Source of the DNA: Actinomadura syzygii
Lineage (GTDB): Bacteria; Actinomycetota; Actinomycetes; Streptosporangiales; Streptosporangiaceae
NCBI RefSeq assembly: GCF_008085905.1
Contig: NZ_VSFF01000006.1
Span: 372,001 to 436,000 of the forward strand
DNA length: 64,000 nucleotides
Reading direction: 5' to 3'
Both the position numbers and the translations under genes were made by a program. The notes under the pieces were generated by a model. That model did no database searches. It worked only from the letters and a program-made list of their open reading frames with translations, and was not told the origin of the DNA. Numbering within the stretch: the stretch's first letter is position 1; each line of letters opens with the position of its first letter. Positions 41,810-50,125 of the stretch are shown in pieces.

Positions 41810-44619
41810 TCCGACGTCCCGGAGCGGCCGCGGATGAGCAGGCGGGGCAGGCTTTTCAGCATGTGCGTGCTCTCCACGTGGGTACGCGCGATGTTGAGGT
41901 CTTCGAGCGCGGTCAGCTTCGCCAGCGGCGACACGTCCCGTACCCGGGTGCCCTCCAGGTCGATGGACCGCAGTTTGGTCAGGTTGGCGAGCGGCGACAC
42001 GTCCACGACGGGCGCGTCCACGAGCGACAGCTCCTCCAGCCGGGTCAGCCCGGCGAGCGGGCCGAGGTCGCGGACGGACGTCCCGCTCAGGTCGAGGACG
42101 CGCAGCATCCGCAGCGGCGCCAGCTCCTCGGCGTCGGTCAGCGCGCACGACACCTCAAGGTGCCTCAGCCGCGGCACCGAAGCCAGGTACGGAAGGTAGG
42201 CCGGGTCCTGGACGACGACCGGGATGCCGGTGAGGTCCATCCCGGCGAGGACCTCGGTGGCGAACGCCTCGGGCGTCTGCGAGTCGAACCAGGCCCGCAG
42301 CACCTCGGCCCGGACGGCCTCGTTGTGGTGCCCCTGGAAGCGCTTCAGCATCCCGAGCGTCTGCGGCCCGCCGACCAGCCGGATCGTCAGCACCGTCGCG
42401 GCGGCCTGCTCGCCGCGCGGCGGCCGCCCGTCGATCGCCTCCGCGAGCAGGTCGAGCACGAACTCCCCGGCCGCCGCGAGGCTCGCCGCCTCGTCGGCGT
42501 TGCGCGGCGGCAGCAGGCCGCGCGTCTTGCTGCGGATGCGCTCCGACAGCTCGGGGTCGACGATGTCGACGTCGGCGATGCAGGCCGCCGCGAGCAGCCA
42601 CAGCCGCCGCGCCTCGGTGGACCCGCCGCGCTTCTCGGCCCGCGACACGAGCCCTTGGAGGATGAGCCGCTGCCGCTGGTCCTCGCGCTGCTGCTGCCCG
42701 ACGACCATGATGAGGACGTCCTGGAAGAGCGGGTCGTCGGCGTTGCGGAGCAACTCGTCGACGTAGTTCTTGCGGAACACCTCGATCCCGGCGAGGTAGT
42801 CCTGGAAGCTCGGATGGCAGAACTCCATCAGGTCGCCGTCGAACTGGAGGACCCCCGACCGCTCCACGAGGCGGCGCAGCACGAGCGCCGCCGCGCTCTG
42901 CCCGCCCGTGTGCCCGCCTGTGTGTACGCCTGTGTGTACGCCCGGATGCCCGCCCGCGTCCGGGAAGTGGACGCGGACGCTGGGCAGCAGGTCCTCGATG
43001 AGGTTGAGGGCGTCGCGCTCCGGGATCGTCCGGCGGAAGTTGTGGGTCATCCACATCGCCATGTTGGCGAGGAACGCCTCGCTCTGGACGTAGGTGAGGC
43101 TGACCGTGTCCTCCGGCACCCCGCGCTCCCGGTCGAGGTTCTCCAGCAGCATCTCCAGCGCGGCGCGGTACAGCGCGATGCGCCCGCGCGGAAGCTCGGC
43201 GCTGCGCACCCGGTTCAGCGCGCACAGCACGCTGCACAGCAGCGGGTTGGTCGCCAGCCTGGACAGGTCGCGCCGCTTGAAGAGCGCCTTCTTGAGCGCC
43301 TCCTTCGGGTCGGGACGGGCGTCGGCGTCGGCCGAGACGACCCGCGCGCTCCCGTACCAGCGGTCGATGAACCGGTCCACCTGGAGCGGGGTCATCGGGT
43401 CGAGCGTGGTGGTCACGTAGCCGCGGCGGCGCAGGACGCGCTGCTCCTCGTCCAGCTCACCGGCCGGACGGGAGGTAACGACGAACCGCGCGTCCGGGAA
43501 CGCCTCCTCCAGCTCGCGCAGCCAGTCGAGCACCCCGCGCCTGCACCGGGACGGCACCTCGTCCAGGCCGTCCAGCAGGACGGCGGCGCGCCCGCTGAGC
43601 AGCAGTTCCGAGGCCCAGCCCTCCGGGATCGTCCCCTGGAGCGTCCGCAGGGCCTGCTCCGGGAAGGTCTCCGGGACGGGCAGGTCGAGGTCCCCGTTGC
43701 GCAGGAACTGGCGCAGCCGGAGCGGGAACGGCACGACGTCGCGCCAGGACTGGAGCTGTTCGGGGAGCCGGTCGCGGCACAGGTTGAGCGTGAGCATCTT
43801 CAGCAGCGTCGACTTGCCCGCGCCCGCCGACCCGATCAGCAGCACCCGGGAACTGGTGGCGAGCAGGCTCTCGAACGGACGGCCGCGCGCCGTGGTCCGC
43901 CCCTCGCCGCCGTCCGCCGACTCCGTCCCGCGGTCGGTCCGCACCCGTGTCGACAGTTCCACGTACGCGGTGTCGAGCGGGTACTCCACGTCCTCCTCGG
44001 GCAGCGCCAGGCCGAACAGCCTGGTGTTGCGGTACCGCCGGGAGAGCAGCGCGCGGTAGCGCTCCTCGAACGGCAGCGTGACGCGGTCGCCGCCGGGGAG
44101 GCGCTCGTCCAGCTCGCCCAGCTTGCGGAAGATCTCCAGGAGCGTCCGCGCGGTGAACTCGGGGTTGCGGGTGAAGTACTCGACGATCTGCGTGGCGCAG
44201 GGCCCGACCATCAGCTCGTAGAGCCGCAGGCCGCGCTCGCTCAGCCCCCGCGCCGGGTCGTTCGCGGCCTCGGTCATCGCGGCGGCGAGCCGGTCCGGGT
44301 CGGCGTAGACGTCGTGCAGGGTCTCCCAGGTGACGTCGCCGAGCGCCATCAGCGTCTGCGCGACGGCCTCCACGACGGCGTCGCCGTCGTCCTGCAACCG
44401 CAGGTCGGGGTGCTCCTCGGTGACGACCCGCGCCATCTTCCCGGCCAGCCTCCGGACCTCCCGCGCGACGATCGTCCGCGCGTCGCCCCGGCTGAGGACG
44501 CCCCGCCCCTTGAAGCCGATCTGGTCGGCCAGCCCCGCGCCGGGCAGCGGAGCCGGCATGAGCTTGCCGATCAGCGGTTTCACCACCGCCGCCGCGAGCG
44601 GGCCGATCGGTACGTCCAC
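41806..44619 (-). CDS. NACHT-domain STAND NTPase with C-terminal leucine-rich repeats
   Basis: A 937-residue protein. Residues 1-245 are a helical N-terminal domain without clear match. The NACHT ATPase spans about 250-480: Walker A GSAGAGKST (263-271), Walker B AAVLLDGLDEVP (345-356), sensor FVVTSRP (379-385) and LATNPLLCSVLC (455-466). A helical region with a 4-residue (G/V)HTG repeat (556-574) follows. The C-terminus (815-930) has about five leucine-rich repeats, such as LRVLDLSGTSVRDLGPLAGL. This NLR-like layout is seen in bacterial antiphage NACHT proteins. GTG 44619 has GGGAGGGG upstream. Defence function is inferred. Confidence 0.9.
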   Translation of the reverse strand: MDVPIGPLAAAVVKPLIGKLMPAPLPGAGLADQIGFKGRGVLSRGDARTIVAREVRRLAGKMARVVTEEHPDLRLQDDGDAVVEAVAQTLMALGDVTWETLHDVYADPDRLAAAMTEAANDPARGLSERGLRLYELMVGPCATQIVEYFTRNPEFTARTLLEIFRKLGELDERLPGGDRVTLPFEERYRALLSRRYRNTRLFGLALPEEDVEYPLDTAYVELSTRVRTDRGTESADGGEGRTTARGRPFESLLATSSRVLLIGSAGAGKSTLLKMLTLNLCRDRLPEQLQSWRDVVPFPLRLRQFLRNGDLDLPVPETFPEQALRTLQGTIPEGWASELLLSGRAAVLLDGLDEVPSRCRRGVLDWLRELEEAFPDARFVVTSRPAGELDEEQRVLRRRGYVTTTLDPMTPLQVDRFIDRWYGSARVVSADADARPDPKEALKKALFKRRDLSRLATNPLLCSVLCALNRVRSAELPRGRIALYRAALEMLLENLDRERGVPEDTVSLTYVQSEAFLANMAMWMTHNFRRTIPERDALNLIEDLLPSVRVHFPDAGGHPGVHTGVHTGGHTGGQSAAALVLRRLVERSGVLQFDGDLMEFCHPSFQDYLAGIEVFRKNYVDELLRNADDPLFQDVLIMVVGQQQREDQRQRLILQGLVSRAEKRGGSTEARRLWLLAAACIADVDIVDPELSERIRSKTRGLLPPRNADEAASLAAAGEFVLDLLAEAIDGRPPRGEQAAATVLTIRLVGGPQTLGMLKRFQGHHNEAVRAEVLRAWFDSQTPEAFATEVLAGMDLTGIPVVVQDPAYLPYLASVPRLRHLEVSCALTDAEELAPLRMLRVLDLSGTSVRDLGPLAGLTRLEELSLVDAPVVDVSPLANLTKLRSIDLEGTRVRDVSPLAKLTALEDLNIARTHVESTHMLKSLPRLLIRGRSGTSE

Positions 44620-44829
44620 GAGACCACCCCTCCCGCGACCGCCGGGGGACGGTCGCGGAATTACCGCCGAAATCAACGCCGCCGGGAGTGTAACGCGGAA
44701 TGGAAAGGCGTCCCGTTTCGATCTTGAATGAAGGCCACATTTGGACACTTCATTTCTAACGGTCGGATCGTGCGATCCAATGTCGCGGCATTTTCTTTTC
44801 GACGGAAAAGGGCGGCCCGGCGGCCGCGG

Positions 44830-45255
44830 TCAGCGGCCGGTGGAGCCGGCGGGCGGGGCGGTGAGCGCGTAGATCAGCAGGACGCACATCGCGATCGTCA
44901 GCACCGACCACAGCGGGAACGCCTGGAGGAACGCCAGGTGCCCGATCGCGGCGACGACGGCGAAGAAGACGCCCACCGCGCGGGCCCACAGCTTCCCGGA
45001 CAGGATTCCCGCGCCGACCGCTATCTGGACGATCCCGAGGATCAGCCAGATCCAGCCCCACGCGGTGTAGTCGAAGACGAGGATCCTGTTCTCGCCGACG
45101 AGGTAGTAGTTGTCCCGGAAAAGGGCGACCAGCCCGTCGATGATGTTGAACGCGCCGACCACCAGCGAAAGGGTCCCGGCGAAGGTCAGCCAGCCGGACG
45201 TCCGGTACCGCCGCTCCGGGACGGAGCCGGCGCCATGGGTCATCCTGCTCGTCAT
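44830..45255 (-). CDS. DUF7144-type four-helix membrane protein
   Basis: A 141-residue protein with four hydrophobic segments, including WLTFAGTLSLVVGAFNIIDGL, AWGWIWLILGIVQIAVGAGIL and ARAVGVFFAVVAAIGHLAFL. It matches a widespread actinobacterial membrane family (DUF7144) of unknown function. ATG 45255 has GGGAGG four bases before it. A pair of direct repeats at 45273-45307 lies just upstream. Confidence 0.82.
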   Translation of the reverse strand: MTSRMTHGAGSVPERRYRTSGWLTFAGTLSLVVGAFNIIDGLVALFRDNYYLVGENRILVFDYTAWGWIWLILGIVQIAVGAGILSGKLWARAVGVFFAVVAAIGHLAFLQAFPLWSVLTIAMCVLLIYALTAPPAGSTGR

Positions 45256-45272
45256 CGAACCTCCCTGAATCA

Positions 45273-45307
45273 GGTACCGGGGTGCTAATCACGTGGTACC
45301 GGGGTGC
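45273..45307. repeat. Direct repeat pair upstream of the DUF7144 gene
   Basis: GGTACCGGGGTGC occurs at 45273-45285 and again at 45295-45307, 22 bp apart (two helical turns). This is a likely activator or repressor site pair for the leftward membrane protein gene. Confidence 0.6.
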
Positions 45308-45400
45308 AGGGAGAAATGCCACAGATCGACCCCCGCAAACCCTGATCAATGGCCGCTTGTCCATTTCTTGAACGGCGATTTACCGTCGTCCGGCGCGGGG

Positions 45401-46003
45401 TCAGTCAGACGTGACCGCGCCGAGGCTGCGCAGGACGAAGGTCGTCACCCGCGCGACGGTCTCGGCCAGGTCGCGGGTCCCCTGGCCGAGCGGGTAGCGC
45501 TCGGCGCCGAGGCAGGCGAGGACGAGGTGCGCGGTCCCGGCGGGGTCGCACGGCGCGAACTCCCCGGCCTCGACGCCGTCCTCGATCATCTCCGTGAGCA
45601 GCTGCCCCAGCGGGCGGACGTGGGCGTGCATCTCCCGGTAGCCGTCCGGCCCGAGGAGCGTCGCGAGCTCCGGCCCGGCGGGCTGCGGGTAGGCGACGAA
45701 GTCGGCGAGCTGCTCCCGGACGTACACGGTGATGCGCTCGGTCGGCCCGGCGGCGTCCGCCAGCGCGCGGTGCAGCTCGTCGGTGAAGCGGGTCGTCTCG
45801 TGCTCGGCGTGCGCGATGATCAGCGCGCGGACGTCGGGGAAGTAGTTGTAGACGACGCTGCGGTTCAGCCCCGACCGGCTCGCGACCTCGGCCATGGACA
45901 GCCGGTCGACGCCGTCCTTCGCCATGATCTCGCGAACGGCCACGAGGACGCGCTCGCGCGTCGCGGCGCGGTGCTCGTCGAGGGATCCGGTGATGCGGGG
46001 CAC
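45401..46003 (-). CDS. TetR-family regulator of the adjacent ABC exporter
   Basis: A 200-residue TetR protein with DNA-binding part RVLVAVREIMAKDGVDRLSMAEVA and recognition region GLNRSVVYNYFPDVRALI. The C-terminus is helical. It is divergent from the ABC transporter genes across the inverted repeat at 46027-46043 and presumably represses both directions until the exported compound binds. Confidence 0.92.
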   Translation of the reverse strand: MPRITGSLDEHRAATRERVLVAVREIMAKDGVDRLSMAEVASRSGLNRSVVYNYFPDVRALIIAHAEHETTRFTDELHRALADAAGPTERITVYVREQLADFVAYPQPAGPELATLLGPDGYREMHAHVRPLGQLLTEMIEDGVEAGEFAPCDPAGTAHLVLACLGAERYPLGQGTRDLAETVARVTTFVLRSLGAVTSD

Positions 46004-46026
46004 GCCCGCATGCTAGAAGGCCACAA

Positions 46027-46043
46027 TACTACGAGACGTAGTA
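46027..46043. promoter_or_regulatory. TetR operator for the ABC transporter
   Basis: TACTACGAGACGTAGTA is a perfect inverted repeat (arms TACTACG/CGTAGTA, three-base spacer). It lies in the 65-base divergent gap between the TetR and ABC ATPase genes, overlapping both expected promoters. Confidence 0.8.
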
Positions 46044-46068
46044 GCAAACTGTCTGTATCGTTGCCCGC

Positions 46069-47064
46069 GTGAAATCCGACACGGGCACAACGACCCCCGA
46101 CGCCGACAGCGACACCGACGTCGACGTCAGCGCTGCCTGCGCGGTGAACGGCCTGGTCCGCGCCTACCGAGGCGCGGACCGCCGCGCGGTCGACGACGTC
46201 TCGTTCGACGTCCGCCCCGGCGAGGTGTTCGGCGTGCTCGGCCGGAACGGCGCGGGAAAGACGACGCTGGTCCGCATGCTGGTCGGCCTGCTGCGCCCCG
46301 ACGACGGGACGGTGCGCGTCGCCGGAGCCGACGTGACCGGACGAGCCGCCGACGCCGCCGCGCACGTCGCCTACCTGCCGCAGGCCGAGTCCGCGCTGAC
46401 CGACATGAGCGTGCGGACGGCGGTCGAGACGACGGCCCGGCTGCGCGGCCTTCCCCGCGCGGGCGCCCGCGCCGAGACCGCCGACCTGCTCGCCGAGCTG
46501 GAGCTGACCGGCCTCGCGGGCACGCGGGTCGGGAAGCTGTCCGGCGGGCAGCGCAGGCTCGCCGGGGTCGCGGCGGCGCTCGCCGGCGGCCGCCGCCTCC
46601 TGGTGCTGGACGAGCCGACCACCGGCCTCGACCTCGACGCCCGCCGCGCCGTGTGGCGGGCGCTCGACCGGCGGCGGGCCGGCGGCGCGGCCGTCGTCCT
46701 CGTCACGCACAACGTGCTGGAGGCGGAGACCGTCCTCGACCGCGTGCTGGTGCTGCACCGGGGCCGGACGGTCGCCTGCGACACTCCGGGGCGGTTGAAG
46801 GAGCGGTTCGGCGGGCTCGTCCGGCTCGACCTGTCCTGGCGGGACGCGCCGCCGCTCAGCCCCGCCGATCTCGGCGGCGACGTCCGCGCGACGGGGAACC
46901 GCTGGTCGGTGCGGCTGCCGGTGGAGGACGCGCGGCGGGCGCTCGACGCCGTCCTGACCGGGGCCGCCTACGCGGCGCTCGACGACTTCGGCCTCGCACC
47001 GCCCAGCCTGGAGGACGTCCTGCTCGCCTGCGACGCCGACTCCGGCCGGGAGGAGAGCGCATGA
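46069..47064 (+). CDS. ABC transporter ATPase (drug/antibiotic export type)
   Basis: A 331-residue ATPase with a 40-residue Asp/Thr-rich N-terminal extension. Walker A is GRNGAGKTT (about residue 65), signature LSGGQRRL, Walker B LLVLDEPTTGLDLD and switch VTHNVLEAE. The C-terminal domain matches the DrrA/CcmA export group. The GTG start at 46069 has no Shine-Dalgarno; a TATCGT box ends about eight bases upstream, so translation may be leaderless. It pairs with the permease that overlaps its stop. Confidence 0.92.
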   Translation: MKSDTGTTTPDADSDTDVDVSAACAVNGLVRAYRGADRRAVDDVSFDVRPGEVFGVLGRNGAGKTTLVRMLVGLLRPDDGTVRVAGADVTGRAADAAAHVAYLPQAESALTDMSVRTAVETTARLRGLPRAGARAETADLLAELELTGLAGTRVGKLSGGQRRLAGVAAALAGGRRLLVLDEPTTGLDLDARRAVWRALDRRRAGGAAVVLVTHNVLEAETVLDRVLVLHRGRTVACDTPGRLKERFGGLVRLDLSWRDAPPLSPADLGGDVRATGNRWSVRLPVEDARRALDAVLTGAAYAALDDFGLAPPSLEDVLLACDADSGREESA

Positions 47065-47804
47065 TACCGATGATCACGAGCATCGCCGCCGTGCACTCCG
47101 CGCAACTCGGCCGGGCCCGTGCGGGCGGCGGCGCGGTGGTGGTCGTCGCGACCGTCCAGTCCCTCGCGATCCTCGCGCTGCTGCGCGGCGTCGGCGGGAC
47201 GGCCGACGCGGGCGCGCGGGCCGCCGTCGTCTCCGGCGCCGTCCTCACGGTCGTCGCGTTCATCGCCTGGAACCTGCTCGCGCAGCGGCTCGCCGCGCTC
47301 AAGGCGGGCGGCGGGCTGGACTACTACGGGACGCTCCCCGTCCGCCCGGCCGCCGTCGTGCTCGGGTTCTGCTCCAGTTACGCGGTGTTCGCCGTCCCCG
47401 GCGTCGTGCTGACGGCGGTCGCGGGGATGGCGCTGTTCGGGCTGCCGTTCGCGCAGGTCTGGGTGCTGATCCCGGCGGCGGTCACGGGGGCCGTCGCGTT
47501 CGGCGGGCTCGGCGCGCTGAGCGGGCTCGGCCCGGCCCGCCCGGAGACCGCGACGCTCGCCGGGCAACTCGGCCTAACCGCCGTGATGTTCGCCGGGCTG
47601 ATCCCGCCCGGACCGCTGCCCGGCTGGGTCGCGGCGGCCCGCGCCGCGACACCGCTCGCCTACGACGTGGACGCGTTCGCGTCCGCGCTCACCTCGCACC
47701 CCGACTGGCCTGGCATCGCGCTCCGCCTCGCCGGATCCGCCCTGTTCGGCGTGTGCTGCCTGGCCCTCGCCGCCCGCGCGTACGGCCGGTCCCTGAACCG
47801 CTGA
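47061..47804 (+). CDS. ABC transporter permease (ABC-2 type)
   Basis: A 247-residue protein with six hydrophobic segments and the ABC-2 pattern VRPAAVVLGFCSSYAVFAVPGVVLT. It is the membrane half of a two-gene exporter controlled by the TetR at 45401. ATG 47061 overlaps the ATPase TGA, and GGAGGAG precedes it by six bases. The substrate is unknown. Confidence 0.9.
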   Translation: MIPMITSIAAVHSAQLGRARAGGGAVVVVATVQSLAILALLRGVGGTADAGARAAVVSGAVLTVVAFIAWNLLAQRLAALKAGGGLDYYGTLPVRPAAVVLGFCSSYAVFAVPGVVLTAVAGMALFGLPFAQVWVLIPAAVTGAVAFGGLGALSGLGPARPETATLAGQLGLTAVMFAGLIPPGPLPGWVAAARAATPLAYDVDAFASALTSHPDWPGIALRLAGSALFGVCCLALAARAYGRSLNR

Positions 47805-47885
47805 CGGGCCCCTCCAGGTTCGCCCGTCCCGGTACGATTCGGCGGGCGAGTACGGATTTCGGTACCAGCGACCTTCGGGTGAGGC

Positions 47886-48491
47886 ATGGCAGCGAGCGGG
47901 CGGACGCCCGGAAGGCGGCCCGGCGCCGCGCGGACCCGCGAGACGATCCTCGACGCGGCCCGGCGGTGCTTCGCGGAGGACGGCTACGCCGGAACCTCCA
48001 TCCGGCGGATCGCCCGCGACGCGGACGTCGACCACGCGCTCGTCCTCCACTTCTTCGGCACGAAGGACGCGCTGTTCGGCGTCGTGCTGCGGTCCGTCCC
48101 GCTGCTCTCGGGCCTCGTCCGCGAAGTGGACGAGGGCGGTCCGGACGGCCTCGGCGAGCGGTTCGTCCGCGGCTACCTCGCCCTCTGGGAGGACCCGGAC
48201 GCCGGGCCCTGGCTGCGGGTCGTCGTCCGGGCGGCGTCCGCGTCGCCGAACGCGGCGGCGGCGCTCGCGTCCCTCGTCGCCGACGAGGTCATGGCCGTCC
48301 TCGCCCGCCGCGTCGGCGGGGCGGACGCGGAGCTGCGCGCGAACCTCGTCGGCGCCCAACTCCTCGGCGTCGCGACGGCCCGCTACGTGATCCCGACGGA
48401 GCCCCTCGCCTCCGCCGCCCGCGAGGACGTGGTCGCTCACCTGGCCCCACTGGTCCAGCACCTCATGACCGGCGAGCCCACCGCACCCTGA
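47886..48491 (+). CDS. TetR-family transcriptional regulator
   Basis: A 201-residue TetR protein with TRETILDAARRCFAEDGYAGTSIRRIA and the recognition region DVDHALVLHFFGTKDALF. Its C-terminus (TetR_C_17-like, LRVVVRAASASPNAAAAL) differs from the other TetR proteins in the window. It follows the ABC permease by 81 bases in the same direction and may be its second regulator or serve an unlinked target. Confidence 0.9.
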   Translation: MAASGRTPGRRPGAARTRETILDAARRCFAEDGYAGTSIRRIARDADVDHALVLHFFGTKDALFGVVLRSVPLLSGLVREVDEGGPDGLGERFVRGYLALWEDPDAGPWLRVVVRAASASPNAAAALASLVADEVMAVLARRVGGADAELRANLVGAQLLGVATARYVIPTEPLASAAREDVVAHLAPLVQHLMTGEPTAP

Positions 48492-48532
48492 CCCGATCGT
48501 GCCACCCGCCCGGAACACCTGCCGGAGTAAGG

Positions 48533-49240
48533 GTGCAATGTCATATGTTGTTGAGCATGAAGTTGGATCTGCCGTCCCTGGGACCCCGGCAGAAGGTCCG
48601 TGAGCAGGTCGCGCACGCGCTGCGGGCGGCGCTCGTGTCCGGGGAGATGCGGCCGGGCGTCGTGTACTCGGCGCCGGCGATCGCCGTCCGGTTCGGGGTG
48701 TCGCCGACGCCGGTCCGCGAGGCGATGATCGACCTCGCGCGGGAGGGGCTCGTCGCCGTCGTCCGCAACAAGGGGTTCAAGGTCACCGAGCTGTCCGACC
48801 GCGAGCTGGACGAGATCACCGAGGTGCGGGAGCTGATCGAGGTGCCCGCCGTGGTGCGCGCCGCCGAGCGCGGGCAGGCCGCCCGGGTCCGCGCGCTGCG
48901 CCCGCTCGCCGGGGAGATCGTGGCCGCCGCGGAGCGCCGCGACGTCCTCGCCTACATCGACGCCGACCACCGCTTCCACCTCGAACTGCTCGGGTTGTGC
49001 GGCAACGAGCACCTCGTCCGGCTGGTGAGCGAACTGCGGTACAAAGCGCGCCTGTACGGGGTGCCGCGGCTCGCCGAGCGCGGCGAGCTGGAGCCGTCCG
49101 CCCGCGAGCACGAGGACCTGCTCGACGCCGTCGCGGCGGGCGACGGCGATGGCGCCCGCACCCTGATGCGCCACCACCTCCGCCACATCCGCGGCATCTG
49201 GGCGGACCGACCCGAACGGCACCGTCCCCAACAGCGCTGA
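48533..49240 (+). CDS. GntR-family regulator, FCD subfamily, copy 1
   Basis: A 235-residue regulator with the GntR winged helix (EQVAHALRAALVSGEMRPG, SAPAIAVRFGVSPTPVREAM) and FCD effector domain. Metal/ligand residues in the FCD domain are suggested by DADHRFHLELL and MRHHLRHI. GTG 48533 is preferred because GGAG sits five bases before it; ATG 48545 and ATG 48557 are in-frame alternatives without such a site. The GTG lies inside a 15-bp motif shared with the protease and peptide-importer promoters, suggesting autoregulation. It closely resembles the GntR gene at 51157. Confidence 0.88.
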   Translation: MQCHMLLSMKLDLPSLGPRQKVREQVAHALRAALVSGEMRPGVVYSAPAIAVRFGVSPTPVREAMIDLAREGLVAVVRNKGFKVTELSDRELDEITEVRELIEVPAVVRAAERGQAARVRALRPLAGEIVAAAERRDVLAYIDADHRFHLELLGLCGNEHLVRLVSELRYKARLYGVPRLAERGELEPSAREHEDLLDAVAAGDGDGARTLMRHHLRHIRGIWADRPERHRPQQR

Positions 49241-49248
49241 CCGGCGCG

Positions 49249-49971
49249 TCACGCCAGGTCCTCGCAGTGCCGGACGACCTGCTCGACGACCTCCACCTCG
49301 TCCGACGGCGGGTACCGGACGGCGACCCGGCCGGGACCGTCGAGGTGCAGCGCGTCCCGGCTCACCCAGACGCACCGTCCCGCCCCGAGGTGCACCACGG
49401 TCAGCTCGTGGTCGGCGAAGACGCGCGGCTGGAGGCCCCGCGCGGCCGCGAGCGCGCAGATGCGCTCGTGCGACGGCCACCGCGACTGCGGCGCGGCGTG
49501 CCCCGGCACGGGGACGGTGAAGTACACGGCCTTGCCGGGGACGGGCCGCGCCCCGAGCCGTCCCCGCGTCGGATGGACGCCCCACCGGCCGCCCGCGTCC
49601 GCGGTCAGCGCGCCGACCAGCGTCAGCCCGCGGCCGCCCGCGGCGTCGATCGGCCGCGGCACCGGGCGCCGCCAGGGCGCCGCGTCGAACACCTTGAAAA
49701 CGATCTCTGGATTCGTCCGGCCGCGCAGGTAGGCCCAAACCTCGGAACGTTCCCGGCCGCCGTGCAGAATGGCGTTCGCGGCCAACTCCGAAATGATCAA
49801 TTCCGCGTCGGCGGCGGTTTCCGGCGGCAACTCGAATTGGGCGAGGACGGTGCGGGCGATGCCCCGCGCGGCCCCCGCCGCGCGGGGTCCGGGCGGCAGC
49901 GCCCAGGCCGGGAAGGCGCCGCCGCCCACGTCGGTCATGTCCAGCTCGGCCAGTCGCGGCTTTTCCGCCAT
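49249..49971 (-). CDS. HATPase_c anti-sigma-factor-like (RsbW type) protein
   Basis: A 240-residue protein. Residues 30-150 are a Bergerat ATPase: the N box ELIISELAANAILHGG and G2 region GGRGLTLVGALTADAG are clear, while the G1 box (VFDAAPWRRP) has lost its glycines. The last 90 residues form an extra domain of unknown role (RVFADHELTVVHLGAGRCVWV). Such proteins are abundant in streptomycetes as partner-switching kinases. ATG 49971 has GGAAAG nine bases upstream. It converges with GntR copy 1, eight bases between stops. Confidence 0.8.
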   Translation of the reverse strand: MAEKPRLAELDMTDVGGGAFPAWALPPGPRAAGAARGIARTVLAQFELPPETAADAELIISELAANAILHGGRERSEVWAYLRGRTNPEIVFKVFDAAPWRRPVPRPIDAAGGRGLTLVGALTADAGGRWGVHPTRGRLGARPVPGKAVYFTVPVPGHAAPQSRWPSHERICALAAARGLQPRVFADHELTVVHLGAGRCVWVSRDALHLDGPGRVAVRYPPSDEVEVVEQVVRHCEDLA

Positions 49972-50125
49972 GACGATCACTTTCCATGAGACGGACGGGA
50001 CGGACCGGCCGGGAAGCCGCCGGGAGAGGGAGGCGGTGAGGAGGCCCTCTCCCGGCGGGAGGAGTACCGGCATTCTGTCCGCACTCCCGGGCCGCACGTC
50101 ATCCGTTAGTGCATAATTTCCGGCT

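Noticed and set aside
41863-44727. Very long plus-strand open frame opposite the NACHT gene
   Set aside because: Low-complexity antisense translation; the opposite strand has Walker motifs and LRRs.
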